From Parasphaerochaeta coccoides DSM 17374 (GTDB taxonomy: Bacteria > Spirochaetota > Spirochaetia > Sphaerochaetales > Sphaerochaetaceae), in assembly GCF_000208385.1 (NCBI RefSeq), contig NC_015436.1:1798001-1862000 (forward strand): a stretch of DNA of 64,000 nucleotides. Direction: 5' to 3'. Below, in pieces: positions 8,269-17,661 of the stretch (positions are counted from its first letter, which is position 1; the number at the start of each line of letters is the position of its first letter). Below the pieces are notes generated by a model. The model was not told the origin of the DNA, did not search any database, and worked only from the letters and a program-made list of their open reading frames with translations. Position numbers and translations under genes: made by a program.

Positions 8269-10893
8269 GTGAGAAAAAACAGCATTGTATTTGTAAGCAT
8301 CTTCCTGATGCTTTTCGTTTTTGTTGCATGTTCCGGCGAAGTAGAGGTTCCGCACGCCAGCGCCGTGCGCTTCACCACGGAGATCGGACGCAAGGTCATG
8401 GCTGACTCCGCATGGCAAGCCGGTGATGAAGTCGGCATCTACATGGTAGAACATGGTGCCTTGGCTGCCAGTGACACCACTGGTACCCGTGCCAATAAAG
8501 CGTACAGGGCCGATGCTTCCAGTCCGATTTCTGGCTTCTCCCCTGTCGATGATGCCAACACCTTGACGTGGGATGACTTCGCCGCTGGTGCGGACAGCAC
8601 GTTCGACTTCATCTCCTACTATCCTTATGTGTCATCCATCTCTGACACCACGGCTCTGCCCATAGATGTCTATCCGGATTTTGGGGAACAGGATACGGGA
8701 AAGGCTGACTTCCTGTGGGGACACAGCAAGGACGTGGAGACATACGGTGACGGTATCCAGAACAATACGTCAATGGTACAGCTGAAGCTTGACCACATGC
8801 TCTCCCACGTGGTTGTCAACATTGCCCCAAGCGACAGCATCGATAAGGCTATCATTACTGAAGATGGCGCTACGCTCGCGGCTACGGTCAAAGGTGTCAC
8901 CACGCACGCTGCGATCAATCTGAATACCGGAACAGTGACTCCTCGTGGTGATGACACGGCGTCCATTCACATGAAGGATATTTCCGACACCCTCAGCCAA
9001 GCTGACCAGAATGCGGGAAAGCGCAGGTTCGAGGCCGTGCTGATACCTATGGCTCACACGCGGGAGCTGCTGGATGCTTTGGAGCTGGAGTTTGTCCTCA
9101 CTGATGCCAGGGGTAGTAGCACTACATACACATGGACACCGACGTCCGTAGCTGAGAACAAGGAAACCCTGATTCACTTTGACGCGGGCAAGCAGCATGT
9201 CTACAACATGATGCTCAATACCACGACATCCCATGTCGCCGTTGCCGCGATTGACATGGGAATCGTGGCGTGGGATGAATGCGCCCGTGAAAACTGGGAA
9301 ACGGTCACTTCATACCGTGTCTCCTTTGATGCCAACGGAGCCGAGAGCGGAGACGAACCGGAACAGGTAGTCACCTATGAAGGATGCAAAATCACACTGC
9401 CGGGCAGCGGAACACTGGAAAAGAGCGGCTATTTCTTTGCCGGATGGAATACTGAGATTGATGGCAGCGGAGATTCATATGCCGCCGGAGACTCCTTCGT
9501 GATTCCTGGGCAGGATGTGACACTCTATGCAATCTGGGTGGAGAAGAACCAATACAGCATCTCCTTTGATGCCAGCGGAGCCACGGGAGGCAGTGCTCCG
9601 GGACGGATGTATGCTCATGAGGGAAGCCAGCTCACACTACCGGGCAATGGAACACTGGAAAAGAGCGGTTATTTCTTTGCCGGATGGAATACTGAGATTG
9701 ATGGCAGCGGAGATTCATATGCCGTTGGTGAGTCCTTCACCATGCCCTCCAATGACGTGACGTTGTATGCACAGTGGCTGGTGAAGGTCAAGTCAGTCTC
9801 CTTCAAAAGTTTTCATACGATGCTTCTGAAGATAGACGGCACGCTCTGGGCGACTGGACAGAACACTCATAGTCAACTGGGTGTCGGTGGTAATACCAAC
9901 ATAAACACGCCCGTGAAGGTCATGACTGATGTCGCGGCTGTCTCTGCTGGATACTACCATACGATGATTGTGAAGGAGAACGGCACGCTCTGGGCGACTG
10001 GAAACAACCAGTATGGTCAACTGGGTCTGGCTAGCATTCTCGGAACCGACAAAAACACGCCCGTGAAGGTCACGTCCATGGGTGCTGCTGTCAAGGCTGT
10101 CTCCGCCGGAAGTTATCACACGATGATTTTGAAAAAGGACGGCACGCTCTGGGCGACGGGGCGGAACAACTATGGTCAACTGGGAGACGGCACTACGGAT
10201 AGCAAAGGCATGCCTGTGCAGGTCAAGGCCAGTACCACCCCCAACGACTTCATGACTGATGTCGAGGCTGTCTCTACCGGAGTCTATCATACGATGATTC
10301 TGAAGAAAGACGGCACGCTCTGGGCGACTGGATACAACGAATATGGTCAACTGGGTGACGGCACTTCGAATGACAGAAGCACGCCTGTGCAGGTTTTGTC
10401 CATGGGTGCTGATGTCGCGGCTGTCTCCGCCGGAGAGAACCATACGATGATCCTGAAAAAGGACGGTACGCTCTGGGCGACAGGACAGAACACCTATGGT
10501 CAACTGGGGGACAGCGATTCGGGAACCAACAAAAACACGCCCGTGCAGGTCAAGGATGATACCGATATTTCCGGGTTCATGACTGACGTCGCGGCGGTCT
10601 CCGCCGGATACGGTCATACGATGATCCTGAAGATGGATGGCACGCTCTGGGCGATTGGACGAAACGAATATGGTCAATTGGGGGTCGGTAATCATAACGA
10701 CACAAGTACTCCCGTGCAGGTTTCGTCCATGGGTTCAGATGTCGCGGCTGTCTTCGCCGGAGAAGCCTATACGATGATTTTGAAAAAAGACGGCTCGCTC
10801 TGGGCGACTGGATTTAATACTGACGGTCAACTGGGTCTGGGTGACAGCGGTCCGGAAACCCACAGAAGCTCGCCCGAACAGGTAGTTTTCTGA
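8269..10893 (+). CDS. Lipoprotein: fimbrillin-like domain, two InlB B-repeats and seven RCC1 repeats (copy 3)
   Basis: An 874-residue paralogue of the two preceding genes, starting at GTG 8269 after AAGGGG. The signal peptide ends in FVAC. The fimbrillin-like domain is recognisably homologous but much more diverged and slightly longer. Two adjacent B-repeats are present, sharing the string EKSGYFFAGWNTEIDGSG, which points to a recent internal duplication. Seven intact RCC1-like units follow and the C-terminus SPEQVVF matches copies 1 and 2. It is the last gene of the array and the only one followed by a long GC-rich hairpin. Confidence 0.88.
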   Translation: MRKNSIVFVSIFLMLFVFVACSGEVEVPHASAVRFTTEIGRKVMADSAWQAGDEVGIYMVEHGALAASDTTGTRANKAYRADASSPISGFSPVDDANTLTWDDFAAGADSTFDFISYYPYVSSISDTTALPIDVYPDFGEQDTGKADFLWGHSKDVETYGDGIQNNTSMVQLKLDHMLSHVVVNIAPSDSIDKAIITEDGATLAATVKGVTTHAAINLNTGTVTPRGDDTASIHMKDISDTLSQADQNAGKRRFEAVLIPMAHTRELLDALELEFVLTDARGSSTTYTWTPTSVAENKETLIHFDAGKQHVYNMMLNTTTSHVAVAAIDMGIVAWDECARENWETVTSYRVSFDANGAESGDEPEQVVTYEGCKITLPGSGTLEKSGYFFAGWNTEIDGSGDSYAAGDSFVIPGQDVTLYAIWVEKNQYSISFDASGATGGSAPGRMYAHEGSQLTLPGNGTLEKSGYFFAGWNTEIDGSGDSYAVGESFTMPSNDVTLYAQWLVKVKSVSFKSFHTMLLKIDGTLWATGQNTHSQLGVGGNTNINTPVKVMTDVAAVSAGYYHTMIVKENGTLWATGNNQYGQLGLASILGTDKNTPVKVTSMGAAVKAVSAGSYHTMILKKDGTLWATGRNNYGQLGDGTTDSKGMPVQVKASTTPNDFMTDVEAVSTGVYHTMILKKDGTLWATGYNEYGQLGDGTSNDRSTPVQVLSMGADVAAVSAGENHTMILKKDGTLWATGQNTYGQLGDSDSGTNKNTPVQVKDDTDISGFMTDVAAVSAGYGHTMILKMDGTLWAIGRNEYGQLGVGNHNDTSTPVQVSSMGSDVAAVFAGEAYTMILKKDGSLWATGFNTDGQLGLGDSGPETHRSSPEQVVF

Positions 10894-10910
10894 CCGGAAC
10901 ATGAGGAAAT

Positions 10911-10957
10911 ACCGGCGCACACGTCAACCGATTAATAAATCGTCCCGTTGCGCCGGT
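10911..10957 (+). terminator. Structured 3' end of the lipoprotein array
   Basis: ACCGGCGCA (10911-10919) pairs perfectly with TGCGCCGGT (10949-10957), and the loop contains a second small stem, CGATT-AATA-AATCG. There is no T-run after it, so it may be a transcript-stabilising structure or a factor-dependent stop instead of a classical terminator. Copies 1 and 2 keep only the left arm after their stop codons, consistent with duplication having cut through this element. The remaining 10958-11073 shows nothing clear. Confidence 0.5.
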
Positions 10958-11073
10958 TCATCCTCATGGCAATGTTCCTCGTACGCGGCTGTTTGCTGTT
11001 TCTTATATATGATTAAAAGACATTGCCTGAACTTTTTTCATATATGCCTTATAGCTTCACCCGCAGGCTGTCA

Positions 11074-11436
11074 TCAATCATGCCGGGAACTTCCAAGATA
11101 CTGTATGAGAACCCGTATTTCTTCCAGCGGCAGGGGCTGGTCATAGGGTATACGGATACCCCCTTTCGAGGTAGCAAAGGAAGGATATCTCTGCGTGAAC
11201 CAGGCAGTGGCTTCCGCACCGGAATACAACCCTATGTGGCCTGAAAATGCACCGACATGAAGAAAGTTCCCGTTCATAACGAACGTGATCATTCCCCAGC
11301 TCACCTTCTGGATGACATCCGGAATAAGTTCAGTCACCTGATTCCTGATGTCTGTTATCCATTTTTGCGCTATCGTTTGAGCTGTCGATGCGATATAGGC
11401 GTCTACAGCTCCCAGGTCATTTTCATGAGTCTTCAT
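11074..11436 (-). CDS. DUF1801 (YdhG-like) family protein
   Basis: A 120-residue protein with the pattern of the DUF1801/YdhG-like fold: the N-terminal VDAYIASTAQTIAQKWITDI, the central IPDVIQKVSWGMITFVMNG and the later HVGAFSGHIGLYSG. The start at 11436 has a strong AGGAGGG upstream and overlaps the end of the brnQ-like gene by 14 bp, so the two are probably co-translated. Members of this family are small cytoplasmic proteins of unknown biochemical function, some linked with iron or stress. No function can be read from the context here. Confidence 0.8.
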   Translation of the reverse strand: MKTHENDLGAVDAYIASTAQTIAQKWITDIRNQVTELIPDVIQKVSWGMITFVMNGNFLHVGAFSGHIGLYSGAEATAWFTQRYPSFATSKGGIRIPYDQPLPLEEIRVLIQYLGSSRHD

Positions 11437-12817
11437 TGGTTCCCTCCTGTCCCGCATTTCGTGCGAAATGCCGCTTTCCCGCTATCAGTATCCATAGCCA
11501 TCCAGCTCCGGTTCCAACACACAGGGGAACGAACCACCCCAGCCCCAGCTCAAACCACGGGAACGTCTTGCCGCAGAAATCAATGTATGCGCCGAATGAA
11601 GACAGACGAGCCACACTCTCCGGCAAAGAACGGAGGAAATCCCCGATACTGACAGGGATCACAGCAATGATACCGCAGAAATATACATTCCGGCTATCCC
11701 TGAAAAACGGGGACAAAAGTCCCAGGATAATCAAGGAAATGGCCAGAGGATACAGAAGCATGAGTACCGGCACGGACAGGGAGATGATTCGGGTTAAGCC
11801 GACATTGGCAATGAGGCATGATATGCCGGTAAAGACATACACATAGGTGCGATAGCCCAAAGAACGCGGGAAAATCCTGACAAAGGTTCCGGCGCAGGCC
11901 GTGATGAGTCCCACTGCTGTCTTCAGGCATGCCAAGGTGATGATAAGCGCCAGAAGGACTCCTCCCGCGGAACCGAAATAATGACGGGCTATCAAAGCAA
12001 GGGAAAGCCCTCCGTTGGATGTCATGCCGATGCGTCCGACGCTTGAGGCTCCCATGAAAGTCAGGATGGCATAGATGAGACCCATCAGAACCATGCTGAC
12101 CCCGCCCGCCCTGACAGTTCCCCAGGCAAGTCCGCGCGGGCTGCTGACCCCGATATCCTTCAAAGTCTGTATTACAATGATTCCGAAGGCCAGGGACGCA
12201 ATGGCATCCATCGTATTGTAGCCAGCAATGAATCCTGAAAAGAATGGAGCCGTGCTGTAGTCCCCACTTCCCGGAAGTAATTCTCCCATGGGAAAGAACA
12301 GAGCCGCTCCCATCAAGACAGAAAGGAACACAAGGAAAAGAGGATTAAGTATCTTGCCCACCCAGGTCAGGATGTTGCTGTTACGGAGGGAAAAGAAAAG
12401 TACCCCGCAGAAAAACAGAAGACTGAAACCCGCAAGGACACCGCCCCTCCAACTTTCCCCTACAAAGGATGCAATGCCGACCTCAAAAGAAACCGAAGCA
12501 GTACGGGGAATGGCAAAGAAAGGGCCAATGGTCAGATACAGAAGAATCGTCATCATATAACCGAAGAACGGATGGACTCGGCTGGACAGATTGAAAAGAC
12601 CTGAGCTGCGTGACACACCAATGGCGACAACGCCCAGGAAAGGAACGCCAATGGCCGTAGTCAAGAAACCAAGCACTGCCGGAACTATGGATGTTCCCGC
12701 TTCCTGCCCCATGTAGACGGGAAAGATCAGGTTCCCCGCTCCAAAGAATAGACCAAAGAGCAGTGACCCGACGAGCATGTCCTGTGCGGGCGTCAATTTT
12801 TTATCCTTCAGTTCCAC
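11423..12817 (-). CDS. brnQ: Branched-chain amino acid carrier, BrnQ (LIVCS) family
   Basis: A 464-residue polytopic membrane protein with about twelve hydrophobic segments. The N-terminus MLVGSLLFGLFFGAGNLIFPVYMGQEAG and the stretch RTASVSFEVGI are hallmarks of the BrnQ cation symporters for leucine, isoleucine and valine. The start is GTG at 12817, with GGAG about ten bases upstream; no better ATG exists. It is followed with a 14-bp overlap by the DUF1801 gene. Uptake of branched-chain amino acids fits a host-associated fermenter and would also feed branched-chain fatty acid synthesis, although that link is only inference. Confidence 0.92.
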   Translation of the reverse strand: MELKDKKLTPAQDMLVGSLLFGLFFGAGNLIFPVYMGQEAGTSIVPAVLGFLTTAIGVPFLGVVAIGVSRSSGLFNLSSRVHPFFGYMMTILLYLTIGPFFAIPRTASVSFEVGIASFVGESWRGGVLAGFSLLFFCGVLFFSLRNSNILTWVGKILNPLFLVFLSVLMGAALFFPMGELLPGSGDYSTAPFFSGFIAGYNTMDAIASLAFGIIVIQTLKDIGVSSPRGLAWGTVRAGGVSMVLMGLIYAILTFMGASSVGRIGMTSNGGLSLALIARHYFGSAGGVLLALIITLACLKTAVGLITACAGTFVRIFPRSLGYRTYVYVFTGISCLIANVGLTRIISLSVPVLMLLYPLAISLIILGLLSPFFRDSRNVYFCGIIAVIPVSIGDFLRSLPESVARLSSFGAYIDFCGKTFPWFELGLGWFVPLCVGTGAGWLWILIAGKRHFARNAGQEGTNEDS

Positions 12818-12885
12818 CTGATGCTATCTCCACAGTCTTTCATTATTACCAAATTACAAAATCCGGAACTCTTTTCCATTCACCG

Positions 12886-13638
12886 TTACTTCCAATCAAG
12901 AGCAAGCGTCACAAAAAGAAGAGACAGTACCACAATGAAGAAAGGACGGACAATCTTGATGCCATTGCGAATGGCAAGCCCCGATCCCACATAGTTGCCT
13001 GCAATGGATGCCAAGGCACACGGTATGGCGACTGCATAGTCAACCTGTCCGTTGATAATGAAAATAGTAAGCGCGCCGATATTTGAGGCCAGATTCACAA
13101 TCTTGGTATTGCCGCACGCCTTTTCTATTTCCAATCCCACAAGGGCAGTAAATCCCAGAGTGAGGAACATACCGCTCCCAGGCCCGAAAAAGCCGTCATA
13201 GCATCCCACCGCAAGTCCAAGCACAAGGGACATCACAAGGGCGCGGGAAGCGGGAATGTCACGGGATGCCTTCCCCAGATTCTTGTTGACGAGAGTGAAT
13301 ACCGCCAGGACAGGAGTCAGGACAAGCATCAGAATGGAGACAATGCGAGGCTCGACAGTGAGAACTAACCTGGCTCCCACAAGAGAACCCAGACCGGAGC
13401 AGAGCGCGGCGGAAAGTGCCGTCCTCCATACAACGTCCTTTGCCCGTATATAGCGCAACGCCGCGACAGTCGTACCGGAACAGGAGGCAAACTTATTTGT
13501 GCCCAGGGCAAGATGGGGAGGAAGTCCAAATACGCTGTAAGCAGCCAGGCTAATCAACCCGCCTCCTCCAGCAATGGAATCAACCAGTCCGGCCATGAAT
13601 ATAAGGAATATGAGCAAAAAACCGCCAAGTGAAAGCAT
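12886..13638 (-). CDS. TSUP (TauE/SafE) family membrane permease
   Basis: A membrane protein of 250 residues with the two internal repeats of the TauE/SafE family: the glycine-rich AGLVDSIAGGGGLIS near the N-terminus and CYDGFFGPGSGMF in the second half. The family exports or imports sulfite, sulfoacetate and other small organosulfur anions. The start at 13638 is favoured by an AGGTGG nine bases upstream and by family length; in-frame ATGs at 13647 and 13695 are alternatives. It follows the GH2-like gene by about 120 bp on the same strand. The substrate cannot be told from the sequence. Confidence 0.85.
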   Translation of the reverse strand: MLSLGGFLLIFLIFMAGLVDSIAGGGGLISLAAYSVFGLPPHLALGTNKFASCSGTTVAALRYIRAKDVVWRTALSAALCSGLGSLVGARLVLTVEPRIVSILMLVLTPVLAVFTLVNKNLGKASRDIPASRALVMSLVLGLAVGCYDGFFGPGSGMFLTLGFTALVGLEIEKACGNTKIVNLASNIGALTIFIINGQVDYAVAIPCALASIAGNYVGSGLAIRNGIKIVRPFFIVVLSLLFVTLALDWK

Positions 13639-13760
13639 AAGGAACATCCACCTTTCCGGAAATAATCGCTTCCGACGAAATATCTGACGAAACATGACAG
13701 GACATCATGATGATTGTTCCCCACTATGCCCCAGAGCAAGGAAAAACTCAATATAAGAAA

Positions 13761-16700
13761 CTAGGCTTCTATTTCCTTGGTCGATGTCTTCCCCGTAGCT
13801 TTCCAGTAACAGACATCCTCAGAACCGACCTGTTCAGCAACAATCAGGTTGAAGACGGCAATCTCAACGATAGCCTCCGTCTCTGTTTCTTCATGATGCC
13901 ACCCATCTTCCCACTCTCTCCATTCCTTCATTCCCGCCTTCTGGAATCCTGAACGCACAGTCAGACGGATACCGGACAATGACCGGGGAGAATCAAACAT
14001 GAGCCTCTGTTCACGAAGCGTAGAACGCAGTTCGTATTCGCCTATCATTTCAGGCAAACCGTCCTCATGCAGCGCAGTGATGAGGATTTCCTTCATGTCC
14101 CCTTCATGCATGCGGTTCTTCTGCCCCTGTAGCATGATGACACCCAGCACGGTTTTCTTGCCATTCCATCTCATGTCCAGACTCAAAGGATACGTCGTAC
14201 CACGCAGGATGAAGGATGTATTGGGGTTCCCATCGACAAGACTCTCCGCATTTTCATACTCTCTGCCATGGAAACCCGTGAGACGAGCGTCAAGACTGAG
14301 CATGATACGATTAGGATGGAGACGGTGGGAAATGAAATCCGGCTCCACACTACAGACAGGGTTGAAACCTTTACTCCCCAGGTAGCGACGGATAGCGGAC
14401 ATGAACGTATATGCCGCCGGGCGTTCCTCAAAACGCCCTTCCAGGTCAGCCGTAACAACCATCAGTTTTCCCTTGGACATCCTGCATTCAAACATGAAAG
14501 CCAGATCAAGGCTCCTGTTATGATCATCGATCAGACGCATAATGGGATTGAGGGCTGGAAGCCCTTCCATGCAGAAGCTTCGGGCACGGTCAAAGATGTC
14601 TTCCCACTGCCATCCTCCCCATGATTCGCTGGGAAAGGACATGAACACAGGGTGAGACGTATCAACGACCATTCCCATGCCCCTTTGCCATGACGGACCC
14701 ATCTGGGCATTCCAGAATACCGGCTTGAACGATGCGGGCGGACAGTCATAATCCAGTTCGTCCAGACGTGGGGTAAAAAGTACGGAATGCCCTTTATCCA
14801 GCGCTTCCAGTGCCACAGTCCAATCCTTGGTATGGAGCACATCGGCATAAAGCGCATCCACTTCCGCATCATGGGCATCATGGGTATCCAGTCGTCCTGG
14901 GCGTTCCAGCCCTTCCGGTCGTGGATAGACATGGAGCGTCCAGCAATTTGACACATCTCCCATCCGTAGTGTAAAGGTGGTGTCCCACGGTTCCTTGACG
15001 CAGGCAAGGTCAAGTTCCACGACACCAGCGTGGATGTTCTTGCCAAAGGGCAGTGAAAGACGGGGAAGCACGCCGGAAGCAAGAAGACGCTTTCCCTGCG
15101 TCAGGCTCCATATAATTACGGCATCCTTCACGGGAGATTCCCCATAATGGCAGATTTCAACAGGTACCTCCACTTTCTGTCCAGTCCTGAATACATACCC
15201 CGGCAACCGTGCCAACAGGACGGTAGGAGAACAGAAACGCCTCCATTCATCATTGTCTACATAGCCTTTTTCATCCCAGAAAGCATCCAGGATTCCCACG
15301 GTCGCCATCCCCTGTCCAAGATAGTCATGGATGTCCAGAAGCTCGAAACCCTGGATATGCGGAGTACGGAAGTTGGCCTCCAGTTCTTCCTTGTACATCA
15401 TAGCCTGGAGCTTTCCTGAATTTCTTGAGAAAAGAGCATTGTACTTCAAAAGACCTTTCTGCCTGGCATGTTCCTGATAGACCTCATAGTTCCCCGGCCT
15501 CATATACCCGGTAAACTTGGAGATGATTGAAAAATCAGGGTATGAACACCATTGCCCAAGCTCATGCGCAATGACAGGTAAGGTCGCTCCTTCCAGGCTG
15601 CTGCCATAATCCTTCCCTTTCCATCCTTCACTATTGCGGATGTTACCACCGAGAATCGGACCGTACCCGGAACGATGAAAATAAATATAATCAGTGTCCT
15701 TCTCCGTGATATCCCGTGGCGGTACGTCATAGAACCATCCGGATTGGGCAGTATAAAGCCGTCGGCCACCATATCCGAGCTGGTGGTCATAATCCCTCGT
15801 CTCCTTCACCCATTCACAGAGAGGCACGTACCAAGAACCACCCGGTTCATTGGATGGAGAGAACAGGACAAAGGAGGGATGATGTCCAAACTCTTTAAGT
15901 ATCCTCCGGGTTTCCCCTCTGAGGATGTCCACCATGGGAATCCCTGGATTGAATATGTTCCACATTCCCGCTTCGACCTGGATGAAAACCCCTGCCTTGT
16001 CCGCCGCGGCGAAAGCGGCTTGGGGCGGGCAATATGAATGGCAGCGGATGAAGTTCAGTCCCCAGTGCGTGACTATATCCATGATTCGTGTCCAGAAAGC
16101 CGGTGAGACATCAGGCATTCCGGAAAGTGGATAGTCTCCGCCGAAATGAGTTCCCCTTAAGTATTCGCTCTTGCCGTTCACAAGGAACATTCCACCTTTC
16201 ACTTCCATCTGGCGCTGATGCGCAGCCGCATAGAGCGAGCGGGCAGTCTGACGTTCCTTTATTTCCTCATTGGTAAGGAGGACTATCTCTCCCCCCATCC
16301 CGTTCCATGTGGCGGCAAGGGCATCGGAAACGCCGTGTCCGTCAGGTCGGTAAGGAAGGGAGAAGGAATTGTCCATGAGGACACATATCTCATGAGTACC
16401 TGCTTCAAGATGCCCCAGCGGTATCTGATGTGGTGTACAGAGGGAAAAATCACTGCCCTTTTCCGTGCCATCGACAGAGACGGTACTTTTCCAATGGGCA
16501 AGTTCGATGCGCAGGACATAATCAGCGGGTACATCGAGCGTAAAACTTCTCCCGTACCATGCCTTGCCAATGAAATGCCGTGGAGGTTGAGAAAGAAAGG
16601 GGACGCGGACGCCTGACTCCTGGGCATACGCATATTCATCCCGGACATACCAACAGGCATCATGAAGTCCGCTGACCCAAGGCGTGTCACGGCTTATCTC

Positions 16701-16895
16701 ATCTCCGTATCCCTGGGCTTGCAGGGTTCCGGGAATATGGATGAAGCCTTGATGATTCTCCTTCTCACGCAAAGCAAGCGACCACTGCCCGGATAAATTA
16801 ATCACCGGAGGCGAAGCGTGCGCTTCTCCTCCTCTCTGATTCTTTTCATGAACGCCCATGCCCGTGTCGTCCGTTTCGGCGTCATTCCTGCTCAT
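13761..16895 (-). CDS. GH2-like glycoside hydrolase with C-terminal discoidin-like domain
   Basis: A 1044-residue protein with the glycoside hydrolase family 2 layout: an N-terminal sugar-binding jelly roll (GKAWYGRSFTLD at about residue 110), an immunoglobulin-like region and a TIM barrel entered at FLVNGKSEYLRGTHFGGDYP. The likely acid/base glutamate is E350 in SPSNEPG and the nucleophile E445 in IAHELGQW. The last 170 residues look like an F5/8-type (discoidin) domain with AESLVDGNPNTSF. There is no signal peptide, so it probably acts on imported oligosaccharides in the cytoplasm. It is the last enzyme of the rhamnogalacturonan-type locus. The exact specificity (galactosidase, glucuronidase or other) is not determinable by eye. 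Confidence 0.85.
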   Translation of the reverse strand: MSRNDAETDDTGMGVHEKNQRGGEAHASPPVINLSGQWSLALREKENHQGFIHIPGTLQAQGYGDEISRDTPWVSGLHDACWYVRDEYAYAQESGVRVPFLSQPPRHFIGKAWYGRSFTLDVPADYVLRIELAHWKSTVSVDGTEKGSDFSLCTPHQIPLGHLEAGTHEICVLMDNSFSLPYRPDGHGVSDALAATWNGMGGEIVLLTNEEIKERQTARSLYAAAHQRQMEVKGGMFLVNGKSEYLRGTHFGGDYPLSGMPDVSPAFWTRIMDIVTHWGLNFIRCHSYCPPQAAFAAADKAGVFIQVEAGMWNIFNPGIPMVDILRGETRRILKEFGHHPSFVLFSPSNEPGGSWYVPLCEWVKETRDYDHQLGYGGRRLYTAQSGWFYDVPPRDITEKDTDYIYFHRSGYGPILGGNIRNSEGWKGKDYGSSLEGATLPVIAHELGQWCSYPDFSIISKFTGYMRPGNYEVYQEHARQKGLLKYNALFSRNSGKLQAMMYKEELEANFRTPHIQGFELLDIHDYLGQGMATVGILDAFWDEKGYVDNDEWRRFCSPTVLLARLPGYVFRTGQKVEVPVEICHYGESPVKDAVIIWSLTQGKRLLASGVLPRLSLPFGKNIHAGVVELDLACVKEPWDTTFTLRMGDVSNCWTLHVYPRPEGLERPGRLDTHDAHDAEVDALYADVLHTKDWTVALEALDKGHSVLFTPRLDELDYDCPPASFKPVFWNAQMGPSWQRGMGMVVDTSHPVFMSFPSESWGGWQWEDIFDRARSFCMEGLPALNPIMRLIDDHNRSLDLAFMFECRMSKGKLMVVTADLEGRFEERPAAYTFMSAIRRYLGSKGFNPVCSVEPDFISHRLHPNRIMLSLDARLTGFHGREYENAESLVDGNPNTSFILRGTTYPLSLDMRWNGKKTVLGVIMLQGQKNRMHEGDMKEILITALHEDGLPEMIGEYELRSTLREQRLMFDSPRSLSGIRLTVRSGFQKAGMKEWREWEDGWHHEETETEAIVEIAVFNLIVAEQVGSEDVCYWKATGKTSTKEIEA

Positions 16896-16950
16896 GCTAT
16901 GTCCTGCCCTTCTGACGAATGCTGTACGTCAGCGTATATGCGCTCATGGA

Positions 16951-17616
16951 TTATATGCTCTCATGAACCGTGAGATTCCGGTATCGGGCTGTCAGCGGAG
17001 CCAACTGGCGGAAACCGATATGTCCGGCTCCCAATCTGTCGCCGTAAGAAACCCCGTCGTCACGGTATGTGAAGATGGGGAGGTCGTTGACGGAAAAACT
17101 TACAGAATCCGGCTCCTTCACTACGCACAGGCGGTAAAAATCATGGACATCAGCCGCACCGGGAATAGGATCGGCCCCCTGTGCCACCAGATGGAAGCCA
17201 TGGCTCTTGCGCAGGTTGCAGGTATGGAACATCCTTTCATCTGGCTCTTTCCTGCGGAAATAAGAAACATGGAAGGCATTGATGTCGCCGCTGTGATATT
17301 GAGGATACTCGCCTGTACGCGGCAACAGCGCAGGGCTGAAAAGATCTTCCCCGTTCCGACCTGTGGCGGAAAAGAACAGGATGCACAGACCCACATCAGT
17401 CACCGGCATGAACTCCCATTCTATCACGCATCTGTCCGGAATAAGAAGCGGACACCATAGCACGAAATTGGCCTTCTGCCCCTGTTCTCCCGGTAGTTCA
17501 TTCTCCATCTGCAAGAAACCGTCCGCGCACGTGATGCGTGCCTTGCCTTCCAGGATGAAATCCTTGATGTCGGCATCGTTATGCAGGGGATTATCATAAA
17601 GCATCTTTCCTTTCAT
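16951..17616 (-). CDS. DUF1961 family protein
   Basis: A 221-residue protein matching the DUF1961 family, which has a concanavalin-like beta-sandwich fold. Landmarks are CVIEWEFMPVTDVGLCILFFSATGRNGEDLF, YHSGDINAFHVSYFRRKEPDE, TCNLRKSHGFHLVAQG and the C-terminal GHIGFRQLAPLTARYRNLTV. Family members occur next to polysaccharide lyases and unsaturated-glucuronyl or rhamnosyl hydrolases. Here it lies between a YetA-like lyase-family gene (45 bp upstream) and a GH2-like hydrolase. No signal peptide is present, so it is probably cytoplasmic. The start at 17616 has GAGG five bases upstream. The biochemical activity is unknown. Confidence 0.85.
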   Translation of the reverse strand: MKGKMLYDNPLHNDADIKDFILEGKARITCADGFLQMENELPGEQGQKANFVLWCPLLIPDRCVIEWEFMPVTDVGLCILFFSATGRNGEDLFSPALLPRTGEYPQYHSGDINAFHVSYFRRKEPDERMFHTCNLRKSHGFHLVAQGADPIPGAADVHDFYRLCVVKEPDSVSFSVNDLPIFTYRDDGVSYGDRLGAGHIGFRQLAPLTARYRNLTVHESI

Positions 17617-17661
17617 GATAGCCTCATCCCTCCATTGACCATTGTATTCTTTAGCTACGCC

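Larger units (their letters stand above)
2686..10940 (+). repeat. Tandem triplication of a lipoprotein gene with its leader
   Basis: Three consecutive units each begin at CTCATAATCTTCACA (2686, 5350 and 8011) and each contains a leader of about 265 bp, one lipoprotein gene and a short conserved tail after the stop (GACCGGAACATGA, then ATACCGGC). Units 1 and 2 are 2664 and 2661 bp and are almost identical through the leader and the first part of the gene. Unit 3 is longer and more diverged, with an extra B-repeat. The order of divergence suggests that units 1 and 2 arose from the more recent duplication. Such long direct repeats are likely substrates for homologous recombination. Confidence 0.9.

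Noticed and set aside
9793-10695. Minus-strand open frame with repeats such as SSRPERAV opposite the RCC1 region (also 4313-4939 and 6869-7966)
   Set aside because: The repeats are the reverse complement of the RCC1 coding repeats. No independent evidence for a gene exists.
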